Made by a program: the position numbers and the translations under genes | Notes under the pieces: model-generated | Database searches by the model: none | What the model was told of the DNA's origin: nothing | What the model saw: only the letters and a program-made list of their open reading frames with translations | Assembly: GCA_000750105.3 (NCBI GenBank) | Contig: JPHH03000006.1 | Coordinates: 806,001 to 870,000, forward strand | Reading direction: 5' to 3' | Source: Tolypocladium sp. Sup5 PDA-1 | Lineage: Eukaryota; Ascomycota; Sordariomycetes; Hypocreales; Ophiocordycipitaceae | DNA: 64,000 bases | Shown here: one piece after another, positions 21,776 through 32,637 of the stretch | How positions within the stretch are numbered: the stretch's first letter is position 1 | How the letters are laid out: each line of letters begins with the position of its first letter

Positions 21776-22021
21776 AGAATCACCCTCGACGTCTAGGCGA
21801 CGGCCGCTACCATGCACTTGCTCCGGAAGTTATTAGACTAAGGCGATAGGGCTACTAGGGTTCCTGGAGTATGGCGTTCTAACTGGCTGCGAGGCTTCTG
21901 CGAGGGCGCCGACGAGAAGGAAATACGATAAGCAACTCCGATCTTCCGGAGCGAGTCTCCTTAAACTCGTACCTAGTAGATATATTAGTAAGAGAAATAG
22001 TACGTAGATAAGGGTATAACC
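21776..22021 (-). repeat. Left arm of a 246-bp inverted repeat
   Basis: The reverse complement aligns without gaps to 24715-24960. I count 14 differences by hand (about 94% identity). Eleven of these are C-to-T or G-to-A in this left copy relative to the right copy. The outer end reads AGAATCACCCTCGACG. Confidence 0.85.
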
Positions 22022-22384
22022 AGGGAATAAACCTCGGTATAGATAAACGCGTCCTCGCCCTCAACGATAGCAGCACCTTGCCGGCACTGCAGAATCGCTC
22101 GTCTGAGTATCTCTATCGCCCCGTACCTTATTAGAGGCGGTACTAGGCCTCGAGGCATACTTCCTTGGGCATGAGGCTTATCGCGTCGCGGACTCGAGTA
22201 GAGCAAGGGGCTGGCTCGCTATCAATTCGGTAGCCAGTGGCACCTCTGGGAAAAGCTGCCAGTCGTTGGGCTGCTCGCCCGAGCCCGAGCCCGAACGGTG
22301 GTCCGAACAGTCATGTTTAGATCAGGGGGCTGGCTCGCGGCAGCGATCCGCCCATCGTAGCCCCTAGAGTTCCGTTTATTGTGT

Positions 22385-22975
22385 TCAACTTGAGATCCCG
22401 CCGCCCGACTTGGCTAACGATTGTCGGACCATTTCGGCATTTCGGTGTCTGGGAGGTTGGCGAATGTACCCGTCGAAATGGACGGCTTCAACGTGAGTCT
22501 TGAGTGGCAAACCATGAAATACCTCCCAGGACTCGACGTTACCGCGATGGTATGCACCAGCAAGTCGCGAAACCGTCGCAAAATCTGTTGAACAGTCAGA
22601 ATGGCTGGCGCTGAGTTTCACAGGCGTTGGGTAGACTTGCCTCGGGCCGGGACTTTGGCCAACGGCCACGGGCGCAACGACGTTTGCTCCGCTCGCCAAT
22701 GTCGGCTGAAGTGATGAGGCCGCCTCTCTTGGGTTGGTATCGAGGAAATCTCTCGGTGTAAATGGCTTGTTGACGATGGCGAGTGAAGTTTTGTGTCGTG
22801 CGGTCTCTCTCCTCGGAAAACAAAAAAATCCTCCTCCCTTCCAGCAGCCTGTATGCCGTCTTCCAGTCACAATTAATCTCCCTTCTCCCATCTTTCCCCG
22901 TCTCATGCACACCATCTCCGTCCTTGGATTTGATCGAATATCGTCTGCATCTGTTCCCATAGCTCCCACGTCCAT
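22385..22975 (-). CDS. Possible hypothetical protein (196 aa)
   Basis: An open minus-strand frame inside the inverted-repeat unit, ending in GGGISS. Its C-terminal half (SRLAGAYHRGNVESWEVFHG, then HVEAVHFDGYIRQP) reads like real protein and has balanced composition. No family was recognised. A second minus-strand frame overlaps it (22596-23108), so at most one of them is likely coding. No intron or TATA evidence helps decide. It may be a chance frame or one exon of a longer gene. Confidence 0.2.
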   Translation of the reverse strand: MDVGAMGTDADDIRSNPRTEMVCMRRGKMGEGRLIVTGRRHTGCWKGGGFFCFPRRETARHKTSLAIVNKPFTPRDFLDTNPREAASSLQPTLASGANVVAPVAVGQSPGPRQVYPTPVKLSASHSDCSTDFATVSRLAGAYHRGNVESWEVFHGLPLKTHVEAVHFDGYIRQPPRHRNAEMVRQSLAKSGGGISS

Positions 22976-23861
22976 GCTCTGGGCTGAGTGTGAAGGAGAC
23001 GTACAGGCGATGACTGTTCAAGATGCCGCCAAGGCGTTGTCGCTTGAAGGAGGTATGAAAGTTGCTGCTGGCTATGGGCTGCGGACGAGCTGATGCTGAA
23101 AGATGCAATTGCGCTCATGAGACTTGTCGAAAGAATCTCAATGGGGAGTGTGGCCCACTAGAGCTGGCTTGTAGATTGAATGTCGTCGGAGATTCTCTGG
23201 CTCGTGAAGATTGCTCTAGCAGGCGTGCCCTGTTGGATAGGCAAAGTCTCTCTCCTTTTTTTTGTTAGCATGGGGTTCTCAACATTTCCGAGTCGAACGG
23301 CAACTCACCAAGACCGGCAGCTCGTCCACGCCGAAGAAGAAATCAAACAAATATGTGAGGCATGTGAGGCGCGTCCCCGGCTCGGCCGCGAGATCGTCAA
23401 GGCATTCGGGAGTCCTTTTGGCTTTTGTCGCTATTATGCCTTGAGAAAGCTCGTGAAAGCAGAACGGAAATGGCAAGCGGTGGCAGTTGTCCAGGTTTTG
23501 GAGTGTTGGAGGACTTGTCATTGGCTTGCGGACGTCGTGTCAGAAGACGTGCCGTTTTGAGCAAGCAAAGCGATGTGCCTTGCGACAGGACAGCCGTGAT
23601 GCGAGCGCATTGCATCGACAGTGGGGGCCGTGATGAGTGACCAGAGACGAGACGAGAGTATGATGGTCGCCGGGTATGCTGTCCCGGACCATGGGCGCGT
23701 TGTTGGCGGTCTGTTGGAATGCCATGGAGTGCGGCAAGAAGGATGTCATTGCATCGACTCAAGGTTGTTCTCGCGGCCCATCTTAAAAATCGGTGCATGG
23801 AGTCTCGACCGAACAGTGGTCTGTCAAGCCTGGGCCTGGTTACTGTGACCCAGCCATACTC

Positions 23862-24416
23862 TCAGGCTGCCGGCGCGGGACGCTTTGTGCCGTGCCTCTC
23901 CAAGTAGTGAAAGCACCTCTCGCACCTGGCGGTATATGTCGTGTGGTCGTTACCGCACATAGCCTGGTTGAGGCAACTGGGTGGACGCCAGTCCTTGCCG
24001 AGGGCTTTCCAGTGAGCAAAGCACAGCTGGCACCTGACGAAGTCCATGTTGTTCCTGTGACCTTCTTGATACAGCCAATTCCCGGTATACGTCTTGTGGT
24101 CGTTACCGCACACAGCCTGGTTGACACAACTGTGTGGACGCCATTCCTTGTCAAACCTTTTCCAGTACTTCGCGCACTTCTCGCAGCGGTATACCCTTGG
24201 GCCGCTATTTGGTTGAATATTCCAAGCACCCTCATAGCTCTGTGCGTCATGGCCGCAATTGTCTTCGTTAAAGAATTGCCGTGTTGCTTCAACCCGCTGT
24301 TTCCGTGGTTGTTTGGGCCTTGTCCGACCTTCGGAACGGCTCAGGCAGGAAGCGCAGTACCAACCCGGGGGACTCATTTGGGTATGCCGCTGCGTCCGTT
24401 CCCCAAGTTTATGCAT
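23862..24416 (-). CDS. Small Cys/Trp-repeat protein, putative zinc-binding, unknown function
   Basis: An intact frame of 184 aa from the ATG at 24416; a better Kozak context (acccaaATGa) at 24377 would give 171 aa. The protein is built from a repeated unit of about 50 residues: CGxDxxxYxGxW, a spacer, RCxxCxxxW, then KxWRPxSCxNQA. Unit 1 includes YRCEKCAKYWKRFDKEWRP, unit 2 VRCQLCFAHWKALGKDWRP. Unit 3 lacks the middle spacer and ends RCERCFHYLERH. The cysteines suggest C-x2-C-x15-C-x5-C metal sites. An extra CASC pair lies near the N-terminus, followed by a basic stretch. I do not recognise the family; nucleic-acid binding is only a guess. It is the sole clearly undamaged frame between the inverted-repeat arms. 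Confidence 0.5.
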   Translation of the reverse strand: MHKLGERTQRHTQMSPPGWYCASCLSRSEGRTRPKQPRKQRVEATRQFFNEDNCGHDAQSYEGAWNIQPNSGPRVYRCEKCAKYWKRFDKEWRPHSCVNQAVCGNDHKTYTGNWLYQEGHRNNMDFVRCQLCFAHWKALGKDWRPPSCLNQAMCGNDHTTYTARCERCFHYLERHGTKRPAPAA

Positions 24417-24714
24417 ATGGTTGACAGACCTTTAGTAAGTATCGATGGAGTCACATTAGTACGACGGCCCACGACTCCCCTTCACCTAACAGCCAGAGTC
24501 AGCCCAGGCAAGCCACTTCAATCGTCCGGTTATTGTTAATGAGGGTTGCGTGGTAGGGATAAGCTCTTCTCACTACTTGGGCAGCCCCCACCCTGACCCG
24601 GCCTCGTGAGCCCGAGCCCCGTTGACTCTTGTTACCTCGACATGCCCCCGAACCCCGTGTTCTTGTATATCACTGAGCTCAAATTGCGAGACGGGACTGA
24701 CTTGAAAACAGAAT

Positions 24715-24960
24715 GGTTGTGCCCTCATCTACGTACCATTTCTCTTACTAATGCATCTACTAGATACGAGTTTAAGGAGACTCGCTCCGGAAGATCGGAG
24801 TTGCTTATCGCATTTCCTTCTCGTCGGCGCCCTCGCAGAAGCCTCGCAGCCAGTCAGAACGCCTTACTCCAGGAACCCTGGTGGCCCTATCGCCTTAGTC
24901 TAATAACTTCCGGAGCAAGTGCATGGTAGCGGCCGTCGCCCAGACGTCGAGGGTAATTCT
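24715..24960 (+). repeat. Right arm of a 246-bp inverted repeat
   Basis: Inverted, ungapped partner of 21776-22021. This copy is less mutated and keeps a longer open frame (YEFKETRSGRSELL..). The outer end reads CGTCGAGGGTAATTCT. What the repeat originally encoded was not recognised. Confidence 0.85.
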
Positions 24961-25999
24961 CCGCCTGTGGAAGATGCCGAGCATCTCTCTCGCTTTATCA
25001 CACGCCATTTAGCCAGCCGGCTGACAACAAATAGCGACTGGCAGTGTCACATCGGGTTGTTTACCTAACGGGCCAACCGCCTAAAGGCTCGGAAAGGAGC
25101 ATAAACGCGATGCTGCTAGTGAGGAAGAGGAATGTTATAAGGAGGTTTCTGAGATTTGCCGACATTCTTCTCGCCTCATACCGAAATTTTAGCTTCTGCC
25201 TCTTCCGGCGATCACTTCTATCGGCGCCCCTGTTGTCGAGCTCGACCCTTCGACGCCTGGAAGAGAGCTGTGTCGCATATTCCGCCCCGGAACCGCCTGA
25301 GCTTCCTCGTATCTCAGCCAGCCCAAGCCTACAAGTTCTTCAAGTGGTTTTTCCAGAACTTCTCCAGGAGTAGCCAGAAGGAGTACCGCCAAGGCAAACT
25401 TGTGGTGTGTGCCGGCATCGAAGACTGGATCCAAGGACGACGGAAGAAGTGACGGAAGGATACGAAGAAGGGGACGGAGAAGGGGACGAGATCATGAGGA
25501 GAAAGAGGAGGAATGCAGAAAGCCGGGAGAGCGGCCACCGGGTCCCGCACAGTCACCGATCACCTACTACCACCATGCCTGCGACGAACCAGACGACACA
25601 GGCCTCTCCGACAAACACCACGCACCCGTTTTCGAACCACGCCCCGGACGTTCCAACCCCAAGGCCGTACGGATACGACAACTCTCTGTGCCAAAAGCGA
25701 CGCCTCGCGGCACCGTTTGCTGGGTCTTGAGTATTTCCATCACAATGATTATCTAGATGTCCGCGAATATCTCTCGATGGCGAGTGAGCAGGGCATAGCG
25801 AGGAACAGGAGAAATAGAGGACGAATACATAGCTGGAGCGTTTGCACACCGGAAGATATTAAGGACCAGCCAGAGTGACGCAGTTCGAGTATAATAATGG
25901 TATCCTCACGCATCCCAGCGCGGCCGCGTCTGTCTCTAACGCCCAATCCTCATAAACGCCAACTTCAGCACATGGCAAGCCAGCACCAACCCTCTCCAT
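24961..25999. other. Intergenic, no supported gene
   Basis: About 1 kb between the right repeat arm and the 3' end of the PHAF1 gene. Short frames exist on both strands (for example 25156-25452 plus and 25189-25434 minus), but they overlap each other and match nothing I recognise. It may be further repeat remnants or intergenic sequence. Confidence 0.3.
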
Positions 26000-27602
26000 C
26001 TAAAACACCGTCACGGTATTCACATAATCGTTCTTCAGCACCTCAAACACCAACCCCGGAAACCCATACAGCGTCGTCGTCGAGTCCCCGTTGGCCTCGG
26101 CCCGCCTCGCGCCGCTCTCCTCCCACCCACCGAGGAACTCGCAGCTGCTCCCCGGGCTGTCGCCCCAGCCGCGGTTCAGGACCATACCCCTCTGCCGCGG
26201 CTGCGGCTTGCCCGGTGGGAAGGCGCCCTCCCACGCCTCGTTCATGCGCGCCTCGATGTGCTTGAACTCCGTCTCCGAGCTGACGGGCGGCTCGCCGCTG
26301 CCGCCCTCGTCTCTTAGGTAGCCGATCTCCCAGCGGCAGCGCCGGTGGCGGTTAAACTCGTAGGAACCGGGGATGTTTCCGTGGAGGACGAGTTTCGTGG
26401 CGACGAGGCGATCTGGGTGGTGCGACTTGATGGGATTCTCGGCCCCGTTCGCGGCCGCGTCGGTGCCCGGCGGGGCACTCGACGGAGGAGCTGGAGTCGA
26501 CAAGAGCACGTCGAAGCCCAGATAGAAATAGTTGTAGAAGCACTCCCCAGAAGGGTTGCTTGCGGCTGGGTCGTCAACCGCCTCCTCCTCTTCGGAATCG
26601 TCAGAGCCGGTGTTCATCGAAGACTGGTCCGTATCCGTCAACTCATCCGCCCGTCCGAGATCCACCGTATTCGGCCGACTCCGCGAGTTGCTCGCGGTGC
26701 GCATCTTGTGAATCACCATCTTCTGGTCGTTCTTGCGGTAAATCGCATTCGGCGGGCCCAGCTCCATGACCAAGTCCTGCGGCGTCGTCTCGCCCAGCTG
26801 GATCCGAAACGCGCTGCTCGTCCACTTGCGGAACAGGTCCATCTTGCCGCCGCCATACAGCCGAACGAGGGACACCTCATCGGGGTACACTTCCTTGCCG
26901 CGCGGCAACGCCGACGTCGCCTTGATGCTGGGCAGGATCCCCGTCCACAGGTTTGGCCGAGCCTCGGCCCAAGAATCGCCGCTGAAGACGGCCATCGACG
27001 TCGCGACCTGGCTGGACGACGCGGAGAGCTGCGACACCACGTCCTTGCTTGGCGAATACGCAGAACTGGCCAGGGAGAAGTTGAACGCGACGCCGGGATA
27101 CGACAGCACGTAGATGCCGTCCTCCTGCCCACCCGAGGGAGGGATAAACTCGCCCGCATACGTTGGGCCGAGCAAACGGTGATAGATGTGCTTGAAGGAC
27201 GGCCCGAGCGACGACTCCCCCGGCACGGGCGACCCTGGTGCCGACGTCCCGTTCGCCTGCTTCAGCAGGTCGCGGTCCTTGAAGGTGATGTGGTTCTTGG
27301 TAAAGTCCGTCACCTCGATCAGCCGCAGCCGCTGCTCGGGGCCGTCGAACCGCAGGCGGATTCCGTTTTGCGGCAGCACGATGCACACCGGCTCGGTAAC
27401 GGGCCTGCCGGGCGAGTACAGCACCTCGAGCTTCGGGAACCGCTGCGGCTCGGCCTTGAGACGGGTCAGGACATCGTGCAGCGATGCGCCGAGCACTGGG
27501 CACCGGTCAGTTAGGAAACAGCAGCTTCATCGGCAAGTAGCATCGCGTACCTAGGAACCCCAAGCCCCGTCCGGGATGCAGCTGCGCCGTAAACAGCGAC
27601 AT
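26000..27602 (-). CDS. PHAF1/UPF0183 family protein
   Basis: Fungal member of the C16orf70/PHAF1 (UPF0183) family; the animal relative acts with BCAS3 at phagophores. Exons 27551-27602 and 26000-27495 flank a 55-nt intron (GTACGC..CCCAG), giving 515 aa in frame. The start MSLFTAQLHPGRGLGFL restores the typical N-terminus and continues into LGASLHDVLTRLKA. Family hallmarks are NGIRLRFDGPEQRLRLIEV, LLGPTYAGEF, the SYPGVAFNF strand and the late YNYFYLGFDVLL. A Ser/Asp/Glu-rich insert (about residues 305-330) interrupts the second half, as is common in fungal members. The family call is firm. A role in autophagy or membrane traffic here is inference. Confidence 0.9.
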
Positions 27603-28029
27603 GACTCCGGAGAGCGAGCCCGCAGCGAATGGGCTCTGCCAGTTGGAGCTATGCACTCGGCGTGCGTGTCGCAATCCGAGGCAAGGAAGAGGAGCGCGAT
27701 TATCGTGGTACAGGTGAGAATGGAGCAAGTTCAAAGACGACGACGAATGTGACTGACGGCAAAACAAGCGCCGTCGTCACGAGCTACAGCTGGTTCAGGG
27801 ACATGGAGCCGGCCATGTGATGCGTCGCGGAGGGGCATGAGCCGCATGACGCGGGGGACCTCAGCGCTGAAGACGTCAGTGGCCGGACTATTAGATAAGC
27901 GCCAGAGACGGCATGAGCCACCATTGTAGTTACATACACCCGGGCGCCGCAATGACAACCGTTTTGTATTCGTACAGTAGGTACCTACTCGTACACGCAG
28001 CAAGCCCACGGCATCACCCGCCGCTTGCT
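27603..28029 (-). promoter_or_regulatory. PHAF1 upstream region and D-lactate dehydrogenase 3' flank
   Basis: This 427-bp stretch lies between two minus-strand genes. It contains a TTCGTACAGTAGGTACCTACTCGTAC palindromic patch at about 27969-27994. No additional gene. Confidence 0.4.
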
Positions 28030-30104
28030 CTACAACTCCTCCACCTCCCCTCGCTTCGGCTTCTGCATGCGAACAACCTTGTCGCAGTTCAGCAGGCAAA
28101 GGGGGTCAAACGCCTTTTTGATCTGCAAACACAGTTAGCTGCCCGAACGCGTTAGCAAGGAATCAGGTCGTACGCACCTGGCGCATCGCGTCTACCGTCG
28201 TCTCGCCCAGCTCGTGGGGGAGATAGTCTCGCTTGACGAGGCCAACGCCGTGCTCGCCCTGTATGTATATATGATCAGTAACCCACACGACGCTGCCATA
28301 TGAAGAGTTGAGCTCACCGTCACCGTGCCCTCCATCTCAATCGCCCGCTTGACCATTCGGTGCACCACCATCTCCGCCTTCTTCCGCTGGACCTCGCTGT
28401 ACACGAGGATGGCTAGACGCAAGTCAGCAACGTCGCCTCTTCACCATCACCAGCGTTCAACTCACTGTGAAAGTTCCCATCCCCAACGTGCCCGACAATC
28501 GACCCGGTCAGCCCGCTCCTCCTCATGTCCTCCTTGGTCTCCTCCATCAGCGCCGGCAGCCTGCTCATCGGCACCGCCACGTCGCCCGTCCACACCTTGT
28601 CGCCCTCGCGGCCCGCCGCCATGGTGCTCCACAGCGCCTCCTTGCGCGCGCTCCACAGCTCGTCCTGCTCCTCCTGGCTCTTGGCGAACTCGAACGTCCG
28701 GCTTCCGGCCTGCCGCGCGAGCCCCTGCACCTGCGCGACCTGCTCCTTGACGCCGGCCGGCGTGCCCGCGAACTTGAAGAAGAGTGTCGGCGCCTCGGCC
28801 CACGACCGCGACGTCATGCCCGCCGCGTTGATGTACTTCATCTGGTTGTCGTCGAGGATCTCGATGGCCGCGATGGGGACGCCCTCGCCGACCACCTTGC
28901 TGACGCACGTGGCGGCGTCGAGGATCGACGGGAACGTGCAGACGGCGACGTTGGTCGACGCGGGCTTGACCGTGACCTTGAGGGTGGCTTCGGTGACGAG
29001 GCCGAGCGTGCCCTCGGATCCGATGAAGAGCTTGGTGAGGTCGTAGCCGGCGGAGCTCTTGCGGGGCCGCTGCCGTGTCTTGATGATGGTGCCGTCGGCC
29101 ATCACAACCGTCAAGCTGAGGACCCATTCCCGCATCGTTCCGTATCGGTAGGCGTTTGTGCCGCTGCATCCCGTTCCAACCATGCCGCCAATCATGGCTC
29201 CAGGACCCGGATCGGGGGGGAAGAACAGGCCCTGCTTCCCAAGATCATCATTCAGGGCCTCCCATCCCACGGCAGGCTGGACAACCACGTCCAGGTCCTC
29301 CTTGTGCAGCGCCAGAACCTTGTTCATCCTGCCAAAGTTGATCGAGATGCCCTTTCTCGTCTGCGTGTAGTGCCCCTCCAAGCTCGTGCCGCCGCTGTAT
29401 CCCACGACCGGAATCTTCCTCAGGTGGCAGATCTTCATAATCTGCGAGACTTCCTCCGTCGAGCCGGGGTACACGACGCAAAAGGGCTTCTCGTCCGGCT
29501 TGGGCTGGTGCGTCGACCACGTCGACGTCGAGTGGTGCTCAATGTCCGTCTCCAGCGTGCTGACTTTGTCCTTGCCCAGGATCTTGACAAAGTCGGCCCA
29601 CGCGGCCTGCATGTTCTCCAGCTTGGTGTTGTGCTTCGGGTCGCGCGTCTTGGAGAGCGGGAGGGTCGAGCTCGGGTCCGGGTCGCGCGGCCAGTACGTG
29701 CCGAGATAGTATGCGACGCCCACGCTGGACAGGAAGACTGCGCGGCGCAGAGCCAGTTAGCACGTCGAATCCCGCCTCGGCTCGACCACGTAGCTCATGA
29801 TCGTCCACTCACAGAAGGTAATCATCCAATTCCTCGACGGATCCGTCATGTCGCGCCACTTCTCGTAGTGCTCCCTCTGCTCCCTCTCCCTCCTCAGGCG
29901 CGCCCCGATGCTGCCCATGACCTGTCCCTGGAACGACCGCCCCAGCTTCGCCTCGTTGCCCTGCCTCGGCGCCTTGGGCTTCTCGGGCTCAATCTCCGTC
30001 GCATAGCATCGCACGGCGGCCGCGGGAGCAGCCACGCGCGCGCGAGTCGCAGCAGCCCCCAAGCTCCGCAGAGCTGTCGTCGATCGTAGTCGTAGTTGCG
30101 CCAT
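28030..30104 (-). CDS. Mitochondrial D-lactate dehydrogenase (cytochrome), FAD-dependent
   Basis: Oxidises D-lactate to pyruvate and passes electrons to cytochrome c at the inner mitochondrial membrane. Five exons: 29813-30104, 28466-29737, 28318-28412, 28178-28258 and 28030-28122. Introns of 75, 53, 59 and 55 nt all have GT..AG ends and keep frame, giving 610 aa, slightly longer than the usual 560-590. The N-terminus is an Arg/Ala-rich presequence (MAQLRLRSTTALRS.. to RCYATE). A single hydrophobic segment follows around residues 94-110, rebuilt across intron 1. The FAD-binding PCMH domain includes CVVYPGSTEEV and VVGYSGGTSLEGHY (about 184-222). The C-terminal FAD-oxidase domain includes GHVGDGNFH, GEHGVGLVKRDYL and DPLCLLNCDKVV. 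All hallmark residues are present. Confidence 0.95.
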
Positions 30105-30612
30105 CGCGGGAGTTCGTCTGAGAGTCGCTCGTGCCTCCAGTGGCCGCGGGCTCGAGTCGGACGGGATCCCGAGCTGGCGGTGGGATCGTGGAGGAGTCTA
30201 AAGGCGTTGAGGGTGGAGGTTGTGGTGTTGGATACCCGGCGATCTGGTGGTGAAAGCTGCGCTGCCGGAATTTTGTCCGGCCGTGGATGAGTCCAGCCCA
30301 CCCTTCCGTACCACCGAGCGCCGGTGCCGCCTCTGGCCGACGACGATCATCCAACATAACCGATCTCGGCAATGGCATCGAGGAGCAACCGATTGCACCC
30401 AAGAGGATCATGCACCAATACAAATGCTTGCTTAAACTTCATATAAGTCGTTACCGCGTAGATTCATTCCCGCGTCCCAAATACCATCCCAAATACCGTC
30501 CCAGAACCCAATACCAGCGCCCGTAAATCCCCATGTACGGGGAAGACCTCTGAAAATAATATCCTCCAAAAAATACGGCCTAAGATTCCATAATCGGCAC
30601 CTGACAGCGACC
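30105..30612 (-). promoter_or_regulatory. D-lactate dehydrogenase upstream region and Clr5-gene 3' flank
   Basis: This 508-bp stretch lies between two minus-strand genes. Around 30460-30525 there is a short imperfect repetition of CCCAAATAC/CCCAGAAC-type units. No gene of its own. Confidence 0.35.
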
Positions 30613-32637
30613 TCAAGACGCCTTCCACACCAGCTGGACATTAAACGTCGGCGCCGCCCCCTGCAAATGCGTCAGATACGCACCCAGCTCCTGGTCCTGC
30701 TCGACCGGCAGCGGCAGCTCGCGCCCCTTGCCGTCCTTGAGGATGCCCTCGACGCGCACGCAGACCGTGCCGGGGAACTTTTCCACCGCCACCTGATGGA
30801 GCTCCTCAAGCGAGTGGGAGCTTAGGGTAGCGATCCAGAGGCTCGTGTTGGCCACGAAGCTCGACGACGGATGCAGCCGCAGGTAAATCGCACATGCGTT
30901 GGACACGGACTGCACTTGCGGGAATGCCGGCGCAGACGTCGCGGCGGCAGCGTACTGCGGCTGCACGTACGGCTGGTCCATGAATGCGGCTTGAGCGTTG
31001 GCACTGAGAAGCAGCGAGGATCCCATTTGCGATTCCAGCCCTATGCCGGCGGTCATGGAGGATCCAAGTACCCGCGGCGGCTGGGGCAGCCCATCCTGAG
31101 AGTCGGAAAGATTTGACGCCTGTGACTGTAGCGATATGGGCAAGTGAGTGCCCATGGAGCTGCTAGCCGGACTGAAAGCCATCTGCGATGCGTGCGACAC
31201 CTCCGACATGTCGTCAAACGCGCTGCCCAAGTCCATCTGGTCCGCCGCCGGCGAGCTCTGATTCTGGCCAATCTTGGCGCCTCTCGAGGGCTGGCCGCCA
31301 TGGGGTGACACTGCCGGGCTGAGCGGCAGCTGCTGGCCGGCCCTGTGATCCTTGCGGCCCTTGTCGTCCCGTATCCTCTTCATGACGTCCTTGGCCATGA
31401 CCTCCAAAGCTCGCGCCCTCTTGTGTGAATCCTGATCATCATCACCCGTGTCGTCCATGGCCCTCTGGACGAGCCCCGACCTCTCGGCCCATCTCCGCTT
31501 CAAGTCCTCCCACTGCTCCGGACTCGCCTCGGACTTGCACGTGAACCGCGACTCGGCAAGGACCTGGTGAAAGGCGATCCTCATCTCCCGCGACTCCTCC
31601 GGGTTGATGCCCAGCAAGTTCTTGGCCTCCGTCAGCGTCATCCTCGTCTCCAGGTTGCGCATCCTCTTGGTGACGTCGGTGCAGATGACATCGAGGGCTA
31701 GCCTTTTCGGCTCGGGGTTATCCTTGGCCACCCACAGGGCGGTCTGGAGCTGAGGAATGTCCCGGACCAGGCGCGCCTTGACGGCCTCCCATCTCTCCAC
31801 CCCGGCGAGGGTCTTTTTGGACACGCCTTCTTCCTGGCAGATGCGGTGGAAATTGGTCCGGAGTATGCGGTACGTGGTAGGGTCCAGGTTTAGAATCCGG
31901 CGAGCTTCGTCGAGGGTCGTTTCTGATGGGAACCGGGTGGTGGTGGCCGAGCCGGAGGGGTCGGCAGATGCCCTCCGCCTCCTCCGCCGCCTCTTGTCGC
32001 CCTTGCCGCCGCCATCCTCGACTCTGTCTGAATCCTGCAGGCTTTCGGACTCAGTTCTCTGAGAAGACACATCCTGTACGCTCCGCGATGCAATCATCGA
32101 ACCCTCGTCCAAAGCCGAAGACCCCTCTTCCAGCGAGGCATCCTCATCCTCCAGCTCGAGTCCCCTCGCCTTGTCCCCGTTGGGCGCCCGCAACAGCCAC
32201 CTGTTCCTCGTCCTCACGCGCATCAGCTCTCTCGCCTTGATGTCGAACCCATCCTCCTCGTTTAGCACCCTCAGCATCTCCCGCTGGGCGAGGTTCCTCT
32301 CCCACAGCTCCTTGACCCGGGTCACCAGGCGGTCATTCTTATACGCTGGGCGCTGCTTGGGTGGGAAGTTCCAGCGCCGAAACTGCGTCTGAAAAGCCCT
32401 CTTGCTGTTGCCGGTATAAGCCCAGGTGCCCTGAAGCTCTATGAAGGAGAGGGTCTATTTGTATGTGGATGTTTTGTGCGTGTAGCGCGAGCCTCGGAGT
32501 TCACGGCGCTGACTCACTCACCTCGGTGCGAAGCGGTGGACGCTCTTCATGTGCTCCATGATGTCCTCGAGGGACCTGCCCTCCTCGATGTACAGGCGAT
32601 AACATGTCTGCTGGTGAGCGTCCCAGTCGTATACCAT
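30613..32637 (-). CDS. Clr5-domain protein, putative nuclear/chromatin factor
   Basis: Clr5 domains mark fungal proteins, named after a fission-yeast silencing factor and often fused to other modules. Exons 32522-32637 and 30613-32404 flank a 117-nt intron, giving 635 aa. The domain is rebuilt across the junction: YDWDAHQQTCYRLYIEEGRS and LEDIMEHMKSVHRFAPRS, then KRAFQTQFRRWNFPPKQRP (about residues 3-58). The rest has three spaced Leu/Trp-containing helical blocks (TLDEARRILNLDPTTYRIL; TLTEAKNLLGINPEESREM) that look like repeats of one unit, then a Ser/Gln-rich region and a folded C-terminus. A basic RRRRRRR run is a plausible nuclear signal. The start at 32637 has A at -3 and G at +4; an in-frame ATG at 32790 would add 51 residues. 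Part of exon 1/intron 1 is copied at 19897-19999. Confidence 0.8.

Larger units (their letters stand above)
21776..24960. mobile_element. Possible inverted-repeat-bounded element (3.2 kb) with cargo gene
   Basis: Two ungapped 246-bp inverted arms bracket 2,693 bp, which contain an intact small Cys-rich gene and a second possible frame. The geometry resembles a non-autonomous DNA transposon with long terminal inverted repeats. No transposase and no target-site duplication is visible at the outer ends (left flank ..CACTAGAGC, right flank CCGCCTGTGG..). Decay-type sequence continues beyond the left arm. Two old copies of another repeat lying in opposite orientation would explain the data equally well. 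Confidence 0.35.

Noticed and set aside
22596..23108. Minus-strand frame of 170 aa overlapping 22385-22975
   Set aside because: It shares DNA with the other frame in a different phase and reads less like protein. At most one of the two can be real and neither is supported independently.
23180..23560. Plus-strand frame of 126 aa within the inverted-repeat unit
   Set aside because: The N-terminal part looks membrane-like, but no family, promoter or splice evidence supports it and opposite-strand frames overlap.
25156..25452. Plus-strand frame of 98 aa, with an overlapping minus-strand frame at 25189-25434
   Set aside because: Both strands are open over the same bases, no family is recognised, and the segment adjoins decayed repeats.
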